A DNA stretch of 64,000 nt, from NCBI GenBank assembly GCA_035630615.1, contig DASQKI010000025.1:1-64000 (forward strand). Reading direction: 5' to 3'. Under the pieces are notes generated by a model. That model saw only the letters and a program-made list of their open reading frames with translations. It did no database searches and was not told where the DNA came from. Position numbers and translations under genes: made by a program. Positions 52,899 through 60,721 of this stretch are shown in pieces. Numbering within the stretch: the first letter of the stretch is position 1; each line of letters starts with the position of its first letter. Origin of the DNA: DATFRX01 sp035630615. GTDB taxonomy: Bacteria > Actinomycetota > Actinomycetes > Propionibacteriales > Nocardioidaceae.

Positions 52899-53056
52899 TC
52901 GCTGCGTTGCTGCTGCTCCTGCTCGGCGGCTTCCTCATGGGTGGAGCGATCGCGTTCTTCCGGCAGCAAAAGCCGATCCTCGCCGTGGCCCTGCTGATCG
53001 TCCTCGCGGTCGGTTGCGTCTTCCTCGGCGCCACCCTGGCGAAAAGCGCCGGATGA
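52895..53056 (+). CDS. 53-residue two-helix membrane protein within the his operon
   Basis: Starts GTG 52895 and ends at 53056, overlapping both hisB (GTGA) and hisH (ATGA), so it is fully embedded by translational coupling. It has two hydrophobic helices: MIAALLLLLLGGFLMGGAIA and ILAVALLIVLAVGCVFLGAT, joined by FFRQQKP. The codon pattern matches its neighbours, and its frame is exact on both sides. No family recognised; possibly a membrane tether or unrelated passenger. Confidence 0.75.
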   Translation: MIAALLLLLLGGFLMGGAIAFFRQQKPILAVALLIVLAVGCVFLGATLAKSAG

Positions 53057-53691
53057 GCCGACCTCGCGTCGCCGTGCTCGACTACGGGTCGGGCAACCTG
53101 CGCTCGGTCGTTCGCTCCGTCGAGCGGTGCGGCGCCGACGTGGACCTGGTCTCCGATCGCGATCGGGCGCTGGCGGCCGACGGGCTCGTCGTCCCCGGTG
53201 TGGGTGCCTTCGCCGCCTGCATGGACGGGCTCAACAGGGTGCGCGGCGGGGCAATCATCGGCACCCGGCTGTCCGGCGGCCGCCCGGTGCTCGGGATCTG
53301 CGTCGGCATGCAGGTGTTGTTCGAGGAGGGCATCGAGCACGGCGTGCGGTCGACCGGCTGTGGCGAATGGCCGGGCACGGTCGACCGGCTCGACGGTGAC
53401 GTCGTGCCTCACATGGGGTGGAACACCGTGGCGGCGGCCGAGGGCAGCGCGATGTTCACGGGCGTCGAGTCCGAGCGCTTTTACTTCGTGCACTCGTACG
53501 CCGCGCGGTCGTGGACGCTCGCGGCGGAGCCCCCGTTCGCCGCGCCGCTGGTCACCTGGACCCGATACGGCACCGATCAGTTCGTCTCGGCGGTCGAAAA
53601 CGGGCCGCTGTGGGCGACCCAATTTCATCCGGAAAAGTCCGGTTCGGCCGGCGCGACGCTGCTCGCCAACTGGCTCGGGACGCTGCGGTGA
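53053..53691 (+). CDS. hisH: Imidazole glycerol phosphate synthase, glutaminase subunit
   Basis: 212 residues, class I glutamine amidotransferase. Catalytic triad Cys83 (GICVGMQ), His192 and Glu194 (QFHPEKSG). ATG 53053 overlaps the stop of the small membrane gene. It supplies ammonia to HisF. Confidence 0.96.
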   Translation: MSRPRVAVLDYGSGNLRSVVRSVERCGADVDLVSDRDRALAADGLVVPGVGAFAACMDGLNRVRGGAIIGTRLSGGRPVLGICVGMQVLFEEGIEHGVRSTGCGEWPGTVDRLDGDVVPHMGWNTVAAAEGSAMFTGVESERFYFVHSYAARSWTLAAEPPFAAPLVTWTRYGTDQFVSAVENGPLWATQFHPEKSGSAGATLLANWLGTLR

Positions 53692-53749
53692 CAGGGCCCG
53701 TCGCGCCAGTCCGTCGGAACGCCGACGCCGTCGTCCGCGTCGCAGCAAC

Positions 53750-54214
53750 ATGAGACGACTCATCGCGATCCTCGCCGCCGTGACGGCGCTGGCCGTCGCC
53801 GGATGTGGCACCGACGACGCCGAGTCGACCGGCGGCGACACCGACCAAACCCCCTCATCCGACCCGGCCGGCTCGTCCGAGCCCGCGCCAGAGGTCGAGA
53901 GCGTGGCGGTCACCCGTACTGGTGGCATCGCCGGCGTCCACGAGACCTGGAAGATAGATCCGTCCGATCGCGGTCACGCCGCGGTGTTCGAGGCCGCCAG
54001 CGAGGATGCGCTCGCCGACGTTGGGAGTGCAGGGGGCAAACCGCCGTGCTGCGACTTCTTCGAGTACAGCCTCGTCATCCGCTACGCCGACGGAACGACC
54101 GCGAGCTATCGCATGTATGACGGCGGCACGTCCGACCCGGCCCTCGATCACCTGGTGACCGCCGTGCTCAAGTCGGCTCCCGTGACGTCCAGTCCTGCGC
54201 CCACGCTGCACTGA
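53750..54214 (+). CDS. Lipoprotein, emfourin-like
   Basis: 154 residues. A lipoprotein signal with lipobox LAVAGC (Cys at about 19), then a Ser/Thr/Asp-rich linker, and a domain beginning VAVTRTGGIAGVHETWKI. That segment resembles the emfourin (protealysin inhibitor) family, whose members have a R.GG..G opening. This is a pattern-level suggestion. It lies between hisH and hisA but has its own 58-base gap, with a terminator and promoter after it. Confidence 0.7.
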   Translation: MRRLIAILAAVTALAVAGCGTDDAESTGGDTDQTPSSDPAGSSEPAPEVESVAVTRTGGIAGVHETWKIDPSDRGHAAVFEAASEDALADVGSAGGKPPCCDFFEYSLVIRYADGTTASYRMYDGGTSDPALDHLVTAVLKSAPVTSSPAPTLH

Positions 54215-54215
54215 C

Positions 54216-54237
54216 GCCCGACTTCGAGACGTCGGGT
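54216..54237 (+). terminator. Hairpin after the lipoprotein gene
   Basis: CCCGAC 54217-54222 pairs with GTCGGG 54231-54236 around an 8-base loop, with a flanking G-T wobble. It is immediately followed by the hisA promoter, so it probably separates transcription units. No T-tract. Confidence 0.45.
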
Positions 54238-54257
54238 CGGCTGTCTGGGCGACCTTC

Positions 54258-54263
54258 TAGGGT
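54258..54263 (+). promoter_or_regulatory. Leaderless hisA promoter -10
   Basis: TAGGGT ends 6 bases before the GTG of hisA, without a ribosome binding site. This splits the his genes into at least two transcription units. Confidence 0.6.
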
Positions 54264-54269
54264 GTTCTT

Positions 54270-55007
54270 GTGACGTCTCTCGAGCTGCTGCCCGCCGTTG
54301 ACGTGTCCGAGGGGCAAACCGTTCGCCTGGTCCGTGGCGAGGCGGGCACCGAGACGAGTTATGGCGAGCCGTTGGACGCGGCACTGGCTTGGCAGTCCGC
54401 CGGCGCCGAGTGGATCCACCTGGTTGACCTCGACGCCGCCTTCGGCCGCGGCAGCAACCGGGCGCTCCTCCTCGACGTCGTGGGGCGGCTCGACGTGCCG
54501 GTGGAGCTGTCCGGCGGCATCCGCGACGACGACAGCCTCGCGGCCGCACTGGCCACCGGAGCGCGGCGGGTCAACCTCGGCACGGCCGCCCTCGAAGACC
54601 CGAGCTGGTGTGCCAAGGCGATCGCCGAGCACGGAGACCGGATCGCCGTCGGCCTCGACGTACGGGAGGGCCGACTCGCCGCCCGTGGATGGACGCGAGA
54701 CGGCGGCGACCTCTTCGAGGTCCTCGACCGTCTCGAGCGCGACGGCTGTGCCCGCTATGTCGTCACCGACGTGACCAAGGACGGCACCTTGGCCGGACCC
54801 AATCTCGACCTGTTGCGACGGGTATGTGCCGTGACGGAGCGACCCGTCGTCGCGTCCGGCGGCGTGTCGAGCCTCGACGACCTGCGGGTCCTGAGCGGCC
54901 TGGTCGATATCGGTGTCGAGGGAGCGATCGTCGGCAAGGCGCTCTACGCCGGCAACTTCACCCTGGAGGAGGCGCTCCGCGTCGTACGCGAGGCTGTGCC
55001 CTCATGA
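54270..55007 (+). CDS. priA: Bifunctional HisA/TrpF isomerase (PriA)
   Basis: 245 residues, a beta-alpha barrel. LLPAVDVSEGQTVRLVRG, VELSGGIRDD, RVNLGTAAL, VGLDVREGRLAARGW, VTDVTKDGTL and VVASGGVSSLDDL are of the HisA type. In actinobacteria without trpF this protein isomerises both ProFAR and PRA. No trpF is in the window although trpC, trpB and trpA are, which supports the dual role. The dual activity is inferred. Confidence 0.9.
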   Translation: MTSLELLPAVDVSEGQTVRLVRGEAGTETSYGEPLDAALAWQSAGAEWIHLVDLDAAFGRGSNRALLLDVVGRLDVPVELSGGIRDDDSLAAALATGARRVNLGTAALEDPSWCAKAIAEHGDRIAVGLDVREGRLAARGWTRDGGDLFEVLDRLERDGCARYVVTDVTKDGTLAGPNLDLLRRVCAVTERPVVASGGVSSLDDLRVLSGLVDIGVEGAIVGKALYAGNFTLEEALRVVREAVPS

Positions 55008-55765
55008 GTCTCGCCGTACGCGTGATCCCGTGCCTCGACGTCGACGCTGGCCGGGTGGTCAAGGGTGTCCAGTTCGAAAACCTGCGCGACGCCGGTGACC
55101 CCGTCGAGCTGGCGGCGGCCTACGACCGCGCCGGGGCCGACGAGCTGACCTTCCTCGACATCACGGCGTCGTCAGCGTCGCGAGAGACGACCTACGACGT
55201 CGTGTCGCGGACCGCGGAGCAGGTGTTCATCCCGTTGACGGTCGGCGGCGGCGTCCGATCGGTCGACGATGTCGACCGGCTGCTGCGGGCCGGCGCCGAC
55301 AAGGTCGCGGTCAGCACCGCCGCTGTGGAGCGGCCCGACCTGATCACCGAGATCGCGCAGCGCTTCGGCTCGCAGGTGCTCGTGCTGAGCGTCGACGCCA
55401 GGCGTAGCGCCGATCAACCGAGCGGCATCGAGGTCACCACGCACGGTGGTCGACGCTCGGCCGGCGTCGACGCCGTCGAGTGGGTCGAGGCCGGCTGCGA
55501 GCATGGCATCGGGGAGGTGCTGCTCAACTCGATGGACGCCGACGGCACCCAGGGCGGCTTCGACGTCGAGATGATTCGGCGACTCCGCGCGGTGAGCTCG
55601 GTGCCGCTGATCGCGAGCGGGGGTGCCGGTCATGCCGACGACTTTCCGGCGGCGGTTGCGGCTGGCGCCGACGCGGTGCTCGCCGCCAGCGTGTTTCACT
55701 TCGGTCAGGTCGCGTTGCCCGACGTCAAGAAGGCGTTGGCGACGGCCGGATACGAGGTGCGGTGA
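55004..55765 (+). CDS. hisF: Imidazole glycerol phosphate synthase, cyclase subunit
   Basis: 253 residues, beta-alpha barrel. VIPCLDVDAGRVVKGVQFENLRDAGDPVELA, the second acid region VLSVDARR and SMDADGTQGGFD, and LIASGGAGHADDF are intact. ATG 55004 overlaps the priA stop. It forms the imidazole ring using ammonia from HisH. Confidence 0.96.
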   Translation: MSLAVRVIPCLDVDAGRVVKGVQFENLRDAGDPVELAAAYDRAGADELTFLDITASSASRETTYDVVSRTAEQVFIPLTVGGGVRSVDDVDRLLRAGADKVAVSTAAVERPDLITEIAQRFGSQVLVLSVDARRSADQPSGIEVTTHGGRRSAGVDAVEWVEAGCEHGIGEVLLNSMDADGTQGGFDVEMIRRLRAVSSVPLIASGGAGHADDFPAAVAAGADAVLAASVFHFGQVALPDVKKALATAGYEVR

Positions 55766-57579
55766 GTTCGCTTTCCGCCGGTAGCGGCCCACGTCGGGGG
55801 ACTACCCGGCGAGGTCTGTCGATCCTGTCCATCGGCATGCGCGAGCAGCGCCGACTGTTTTCGCTCGCTCTCATCGGGAGCCTGGTCTTCGGGGCGCTGA
55901 CGGTTGCCGACGCCTGGATTCTCGGCTGGGCGACCGACAACGTCATCGCGCCGTCGTTCGACGAGGGCGAGCTCGAGGTCGGCCTCGCGGTGACGGTGAT
56001 CGCGCTGTTCATGGGCGTCGCCGTGCTCCGGGCGTTCGGCATCATCGCGCGGCGTCTGATCGGCGGCATCGTCTATTTCCGGCTGCTCGCCGAATATCGC
56101 CGTCGGGTCACGCGACGCTATCTCGAGCTGCCGATGAGCTGGCATCACAAGCACCCGACCGGCCAGCTGCTCTCCAACGCCAACGCCGACGTCGAGGCCG
56201 TCTGGGAGGCGATGATGCCGCTGCCGATGGCGCTCGGCGTCATCGCGATGTTGGTCGTGGCGGTCATCGCGATGCTGACGGCCGACGTTGTCCTGACGCT
56301 GGTCGGCCTCGTCATCTTTCCGCTGCTGTTCGCGATCAACGTCGGATACCAGCGGTTCTTGTCCGAGCGCGTGAGCCGTGCCCAGGCGCTTCGGGCCGAC
56401 GTCAGCGCGGTTGCGCACGAGTCGTTCGACGGCGCCATGGTGGTCAAGGCACTCGGACGCGAGACGGCGGAGACCGAGCGGTTCGCACAGGTTTCCTATC
56501 AGCTGCGGGACGCCAACATCGCCGCGGGCAAGATCCGGAGCGTCTTCGACCCGATCGTCGAGGCGCTGCCCAGCATCGGGGTGATGCTCGTCGTCGTTCT
56601 CGGGGTCGAACGCGTGCTGTCCGGCGCGACCGAGCCCGGTTCGGTGGTCCAGGTGGCGTACTTGTTCACGGTGATCGCCTTCCCGCTTCGGGCCTTCGGC
56701 TGGGTGCTCGGCGGCTTGCCACGCACCGTGATCGGCTGGGAGCGGGTGCAGTCGGTGCTGACGGCGCGCGGTCGGGCCGACTACGGCGACGCCGGGCTGC
56801 CCGGCACAGCGGCCCTGCGATTGCGGGTCCGGGACCTGACGTTCGGCTACGACCGCGGCGGCCCGGTCCTCGACGGGCTGGACTTCGAGGTCGAGCCCGG
56901 CCGTACCGTCGCCGTCGTCGGGCTGACCGGCTCCGGCAAGAGCACCCTGGCCGAGCTGTTGATCCGGCTGGTCGACCCGGTCAGCGGGGCGGTCGAGCTC
57001 GACGGGATCGATGCCCGCGACCTGACGCATGCCGAGCTCGCCGGCGCCGTGACTCTGGTGCCGCAGCACGCATTCATGTTCGACGACTCGATCCGCGAAA
57101 ACGTGACGCTCGGCCTGCCCGTCGACGACGAGGCAGTCTGGGAGGCACTGCGTACCGCCCAGGCCGATCGGTTCGTGCACGCGCTGCCAGGCCGACTCGA
57201 CGGCCAGTTGGGCGAGCGCGGCACGACACTGTCCGGCGGTCAGCGGCAGCGGATCGCGCTGGCGCGGGCGTTGGTGCGCCGGCCGCGACTGCTGATCCTC
57301 GACGACGCGACCAGTGCCGTCGACCCCGAGGTGGAGGCTCGCATCCTCGCCGGCCTGCGCGACCGCACGCGCGGCGGCGAGACCACCGTTGTCGTCGTGG
57401 CCTACCGCAAGGCGACGATCGCCCTGGCCGACGAGGTCCTCTTCCTCGAGGCCGGCCGGATCGCCGATCGGGGTCCGCATGCCGAGCTGGTCACCCGATC
57501 GTCGGCCTATCGCGACTTGGTCGACGCCTATGACCTGGCCCGTGAGGCGGCCGACCAGGAGGCGGTGGAGGTCACATGA
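55762..57579 (+). CDS. ABC exporter half-transporter, degenerate ATP site
   Basis: 605 residues with six membrane helices (to about 320) and a nucleotide-binding domain. Walker A GLTGSGKST (Lys393) and signature LSGGQ (490-494) are normal. The Walker B catalytic Glu is Asp (Asp514-Asp515, LLILDDATS), and the H-loop His is Tyr548 (VAYRKAT instead of AHRLST). These are marks of the non-hydrolysing half of a heterodimeric exporter. GTG 55762 overlaps the hisF stop. Substrate unknown. Confidence 0.9.
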   Translation: MSSLSAGSGPRRGTTRRGLSILSIGMREQRRLFSLALIGSLVFGALTVADAWILGWATDNVIAPSFDEGELEVGLAVTVIALFMGVAVLRAFGIIARRLIGGIVYFRLLAEYRRRVTRRYLELPMSWHHKHPTGQLLSNANADVEAVWEAMMPLPMALGVIAMLVVAVIAMLTADVVLTLVGLVIFPLLFAINVGYQRFLSERVSRAQALRADVSAVAHESFDGAMVVKALGRETAETERFAQVSYQLRDANIAAGKIRSVFDPIVEALPSIGVMLVVVLGVERVLSGATEPGSVVQVAYLFTVIAFPLRAFGWVLGGLPRTVIGWERVQSVLTARGRADYGDAGLPGTAALRLRVRDLTFGYDRGGPVLDGLDFEVEPGRTVAVVGLTGSGKSTLAELLIRLVDPVSGAVELDGIDARDLTHAELAGAVTLVPQHAFMFDDSIRENVTLGLPVDDEAVWEALRTAQADRFVHALPGRLDGQLGERGTTLSGGQRQRIALARALVRRPRLLILDDATSAVDPEVEARILAGLRDRTRGGETTVVVVAYRKATIALADEVLFLEAGRIADRGPHAELVTRSSAYRDLVDAYDLAREAADQEAVEVT

Positions 57580-59390
57580 CCGCCGATATCCGTAGTCGGG
57601 TCGGGAGCGGCGAGCAGGTCACCGGCTGGCAGATCCTGCGGCGCGGGTTCGCCCTGTCGCCGGCGCTGCGAAACGGCCTCGGCGTCACCATCCTGCTGGC
57701 CGCGGTGTCGACGATCGGTGCGGCCATCGTGCCCATCGTGATCCAGAAGACGATCGATGACGGGCTGCTGGGCGACGGCGGCATCGACCGAGCGCAGGTG
57801 TGGACGTACGCCTGGGTCGCCGGCGGCATCGTGGTGTTGACGGCGATCGCCGCGTATTGGATGAAGGTGCGGCTCTATCGCGCGTCGGAGGCGGGGCTTG
57901 CCGAGCTTCGGATCAAGGCGTTTCGGCACGTCCACGACCTGCCGGTGCTGACCCAAGACACCGAGCGCCGCGGCGCACTGGTGTCGCGGGTGACGTCAGA
58001 CGTCGACCAGGTGTCGCTGTTTCTCCAGTTCAGCGGGATCTTGATGATTATCAGTCTCGGGCAGATCCTCGTCGCGACCGTGATCATGGCGGTCTATTCG
58101 TGGCAGCTCACGCTGATCGTGTGGGCGTGCTTTCTCCCGCTCGTCGTGAGCCTGCGGCACTTCCAAAAGCGCATGTCCGCGGCGTACGCGACCGTCCGCC
58201 AGACCGTCGGTGACATGCTGTCGACGATCTCGGAGCCGGTCGTCGGAGCCGCGATCGTCCGGGCGCACGACATCGCGCCGCGGACGCAGCGGCGGGTCGA
58301 CGGGGCGATCGACACCAACCTCTCGGCCAATGTCGCGGCCCAGCGGCTGGTTGCCGTCACATTCGCTTCGGCCGGTGTCGCGGGCGGGCTGGCCAACGCG
58401 TCGGTCGTCGTCTTCGGCATCCTGCTCGGGCTGGCGGGGTCGCTCACCATCGGCACCGTGATCGCGTTCGCGTTCTTGGTGTCGCTGCTCGTGGGGCCGG
58501 TGCAGATGGCGACGCAGGTGCTCACCGAGGCGCAAAACGCGATCGCTTCGTGGCGTCGCGTCATCGGCGTGCTCGACACGCCGGCCGACGTGGTCGACCC
58601 AGGGGAGTCGGGGGTGACGCTGCCCCGCGGCACACTCACCGCGTCGTTCCACGACGTCGACTACGCATACCCCGACGGACCGCCGGTGCTGCGGGACGTC
58701 TCCGTCGAGATCGAGCGCCGCACGCGGATCGCCGTGGTCGGCGAGACCGGATCGGGCAAGACGACGTTCGCCAAGCTGTTGTGTCGGCTGATGGATCCGA
58801 CGACGGGGCGGGTGTGCCTCGACGGGGTCGACCTGCGGACCGTTCGTTTCGACTCGCTGCGCGAGCGGGTCGTTATGGTGCCGCAGGAAGGGTTCTTGTT
58901 CGACGCGTCGTTGGCCGACAATCTCCGCTACGGCCGGCCGGGCGCGACCGACACGGAGCTGGTCGACGCGTTCGAGTCGCTGCGGCTCGCCGACTGGTTC
59001 GCGACGTTGCCGGCCGGCCTCGAGACCCAGGTCGGCCAGCGCGGTGAGTCGCTGTCGGCCGGCGAGCGACAGCTGGTCGCGCTCGTGCGGGCCTACCTCG
59101 CCGATCCGGACCTGCTGGTGCTCGACGAGGCGACCAGTGCCGTCGACCCACAGACCGAGCTGCGCATCACCGCCGCCCTCGACACCCTGCTGACCGGGCG
59201 TACGTCGGTGATCATCGCGCACCGACTGTCCACGGCCGAGCAGGCCGACCAGGTGCTCGTCTTCGACGCCGGGCGGCTGGTCGAGCAGGGGCCACATACC
59301 GAGCTGGTCGTGGCCGACGGCGACTACGCCCGGCTGCATCGCAGCTGGGTCGCTCAAGCCCATCTCGGTGCCTCGGCGCCACGTCGTTGA
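57576..59390 (+). CDS. ABC exporter half-transporter, catalytic ATP site
   Basis: 604 residues, six helices plus a nucleotide-binding domain. Walker A GETGSGKTT (Lys395), Walker B with Glu518 (LLVLDEATSAVD) and H-loop His549 (IIAHRLST) are intact, but the signature is LSAGE (493-497) instead of LSGGQ. Its altered signature pairs with the altered Walker B and H-loop of the partner, so one composite site is degenerate and one is active. ATG overlaps the partner's stop. Confidence 0.9.
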   Translation: MTADIRSRVGSGEQVTGWQILRRGFALSPALRNGLGVTILLAAVSTIGAAIVPIVIQKTIDDGLLGDGGIDRAQVWTYAWVAGGIVVLTAIAAYWMKVRLYRASEAGLAELRIKAFRHVHDLPVLTQDTERRGALVSRVTSDVDQVSLFLQFSGILMIISLGQILVATVIMAVYSWQLTLIVWACFLPLVVSLRHFQKRMSAAYATVRQTVGDMLSTISEPVVGAAIVRAHDIAPRTQRRVDGAIDTNLSANVAAQRLVAVTFASAGVAGGLANASVVVFGILLGLAGSLTIGTVIAFAFLVSLLVGPVQMATQVLTEAQNAIASWRRVIGVLDTPADVVDPGESGVTLPRGTLTASFHDVDYAYPDGPPVLRDVSVEIERRTRIAVVGETGSGKTTFAKLLCRLMDPTTGRVCLDGVDLRTVRFDSLRERVVMVPQEGFLFDASLADNLRYGRPGATDTELVDAFESLRLADWFATLPAGLETQVGQRGESLSAGERQLVALVRAYLADPDLLVLDEATSAVDPQTELRITAALDTLLTGRTSVIIAHRLSTAEQADQVLVFDAGRLVEQGPHTELVVADGDYARLHRSWVAQAHLGASAPRR

Positions 59391-59414
59391 TCGGGTGTCA
59401 GGCAGACTGCTGCC

Positions 59415-59777
59415 ATGGGCCCCCACCTGGATGCCGAGATCGCGGCTCGTCTCAAGCGCGACGCGAGCGGTCTGGTGCCGGCCGTCGTGCAACAACACGA
59501 CAGCGGCACGGTCCTGATGCTCGGGTGGATGGACGACGAGGCGCTGCATCGTACGCTCACGTCCGGTCGCGCCACGTTTTGGAGCCGCAGCCGCCAGACG
59601 TACTGGGTCAAGGGCGAGACGTCCGGTAACCGACAGTGGGTACGCGAGGTGCGCCTCGACTGCGATGGCGACACGCTGCTGGTGAAGGTCGACCAGGAGG
59701 GCCCGGCCTGCCACACCGGCGCGGCAACCTGCTTCGACGACGATCTGTTACTGGCCGACGGGCCGAGCGATGACTGA
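59415..59777 (+). CDS. hisI: Phosphoribosyl-AMP cyclohydrolase
   Basis: 120 residues, the single-domain cyclohydrolase (no HisE domain). LMLGWMDDEALHRTL, WSRSRQTYWVKGETSGN and the zinc/magnesium block LDCDGDTLLVKVDQEGPACHTG are present. It starts 24 bases after the ABC gene. CAGACT stands 6 bases before the ATG, a poor leaderless-type -10. HisE and HisG must be elsewhere. Confidence 0.95.
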   Translation: MGPHLDAEIAARLKRDASGLVPAVVQQHDSGTVLMLGWMDDEALHRTLTSGRATFWSRSRQTYWVKGETSGNRQWVREVRLDCDGDTLLVKVDQEGPACHTGAATCFDDDLLLADGPSDD

Positions 59778-60369
59778 CCGACGCGGTCTCGTCGTCGCAC
59801 TGGTCGGCGGGCTGGCGGCCGGTGGACTGGCACTGCTCGGCGTCAGCCGGCCGTGGGCCACGGTCGACATCGTCGCGGCCGGAGTGCCGCGGTCGACGAT
59901 CGAGACCGCCGGCACGAGCGCCGTGCCATGGGTCGGAGCGCTGACTCTCGTCGTGCTCACGGGAGCACTGGCCATCATCCCCACCGGACCGGCCGCCCGC
60001 CGAGTCGTCGGAGCACTCGTACTCCTCGCGGCCATGGGCGCGGCCGTCGGGACCTTGCTGGCCGGGCCCGCGATCGACGACGCCCTGGCGGGTGACCTCG
60101 CGCAGTCGCCCGCATCCGGCGGCGTCGACGACCAGGCGATGGTGGATGCCGCCGACCACCCACCCTGGCGGTGGTTGACCCTCGGCGCCAGCGTGGCCGG
60201 CGTCGCGGTCGGACTGCTCGTGGTCGCACATGGGCACCGCTGGCCGACGATGGGCAGCCGGTATGACGCGCCCACGCGAGCGGGCGGGGCCGACGACACC
60301 GCGTCGAAGGGGTCCGACGACGCCGACCTCTGGAAGGCGATGGACGAGGGACGCGATCCGACCGCGTGA
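59770..60369 (+). CDS. Trp biosynthesis-associated membrane protein (TIGR02234-type)
   Basis: 199 residues with four membrane helices (about 5-25, 55-73, 78-100, 136-156). The opening TDRRGLVVALVGGLAAGGLALLGVSRPWATV is typical of the actinobacterial Trp-associated membrane family. The C-terminus is acidic, ending KGSDDADLWKAMDEGRDPTA. It overlaps hisI by 8 bases. Its role is unknown; it is recognised by position in trp clusters. Confidence 0.85.
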   Translation: MTDRRGLVVALVGGLAAGGLALLGVSRPWATVDIVAAGVPRSTIETAGTSAVPWVGALTLVVLTGALAIIPTGPAARRVVGALVLLAAMGAAVGTLLAGPAIDDALAGDLAQSPASGGVDDQAMVDAADHPPWRWLTLGASVAGVAVGLLVVAHGHRWPTMGSRYDAPTRAGGADDTASKGSDDADLWKAMDEGRDPTA

Positions 60370-60430
60370 CGCTGAAGCGGCCAAGGCACAATGGTCCGGT
60401 CTATTCACGACGCAGCGAAGGCAGGTACCC

Positions 60431-60622
60431 ATGCACGGCTCGACCCCCGCCGCCTGGACCGCGGTGACGATCGTCTTGGTCGCCTTCACCCTGGGCGGAG
60501 TGGCCATGATGATCGGGCCCAGCTGGGTCCTCTTTTGGGTCAGCGTCGCGTTGCTTCCGGTCGCTGCGATCGTCGGCAAGGTGATGCAGGCGGCGGGACT
60601 TGGCGAATCCGAAGCGCACTAG
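60431..60622 (+). CDS. HGxxPAAW family small membrane protein
   Basis: 63 residues. HGSTPAAW at the N-terminus is the family signature; two helices follow (about 9-28 and 33-53). It lies between the Trp-associated protein and trpC, its standard position in actinobacteria. AAGGCAGG precedes the ATG. Function unknown. Confidence 0.85.
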   Translation: MHGSTPAAWTAVTIVLVAFTLGGVAMMIGPSWVLFWVSVALLPVAAIVGKVMQAAGLGESEAH

Positions 60623-60677
60623 GCGGCGTAGTACGGCCCGATCCGTACCCGATGTCAATGCCCGAAGGTCGGCTAGT

Positions 60678-60683
60678 TACGCT
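60678..60683 (+). promoter_or_regulatory. Candidate trpC promoter -10
   Basis: TACGCT gives a predicted leader of about 32 bases with GCGGAGGAC before the trpC ATG. No Trp-codon-rich leader frame or attenuator hairpin could be found in the 99-base gap. Confidence 0.35.
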
Positions 60684-60721
60684 GACATGACCTTTTCTTC
60701 AGTCTCGCGGAGGACTCATCC

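Noticed and set aside
55762..57579. First ABC half-transporter as a broken gene because of missing catalytic Glu and His
   Set aside because: Frame and all other motifs are intact, and the partner has the matching signature change, so it is a natural heterodimer.
59403..59408. CAGACT as a leaderless hisI promoter
   Set aside because: Spacing to the ATG is right, but the first base of the hexamer (normally T) is C, and the gene may simply be read from upstream.
60623..60721. Trp attenuator before trpC
   Set aside because: No short frame with Trp codons and no alternate hairpins in the gap; only an ordinary promoter-like hexamer.
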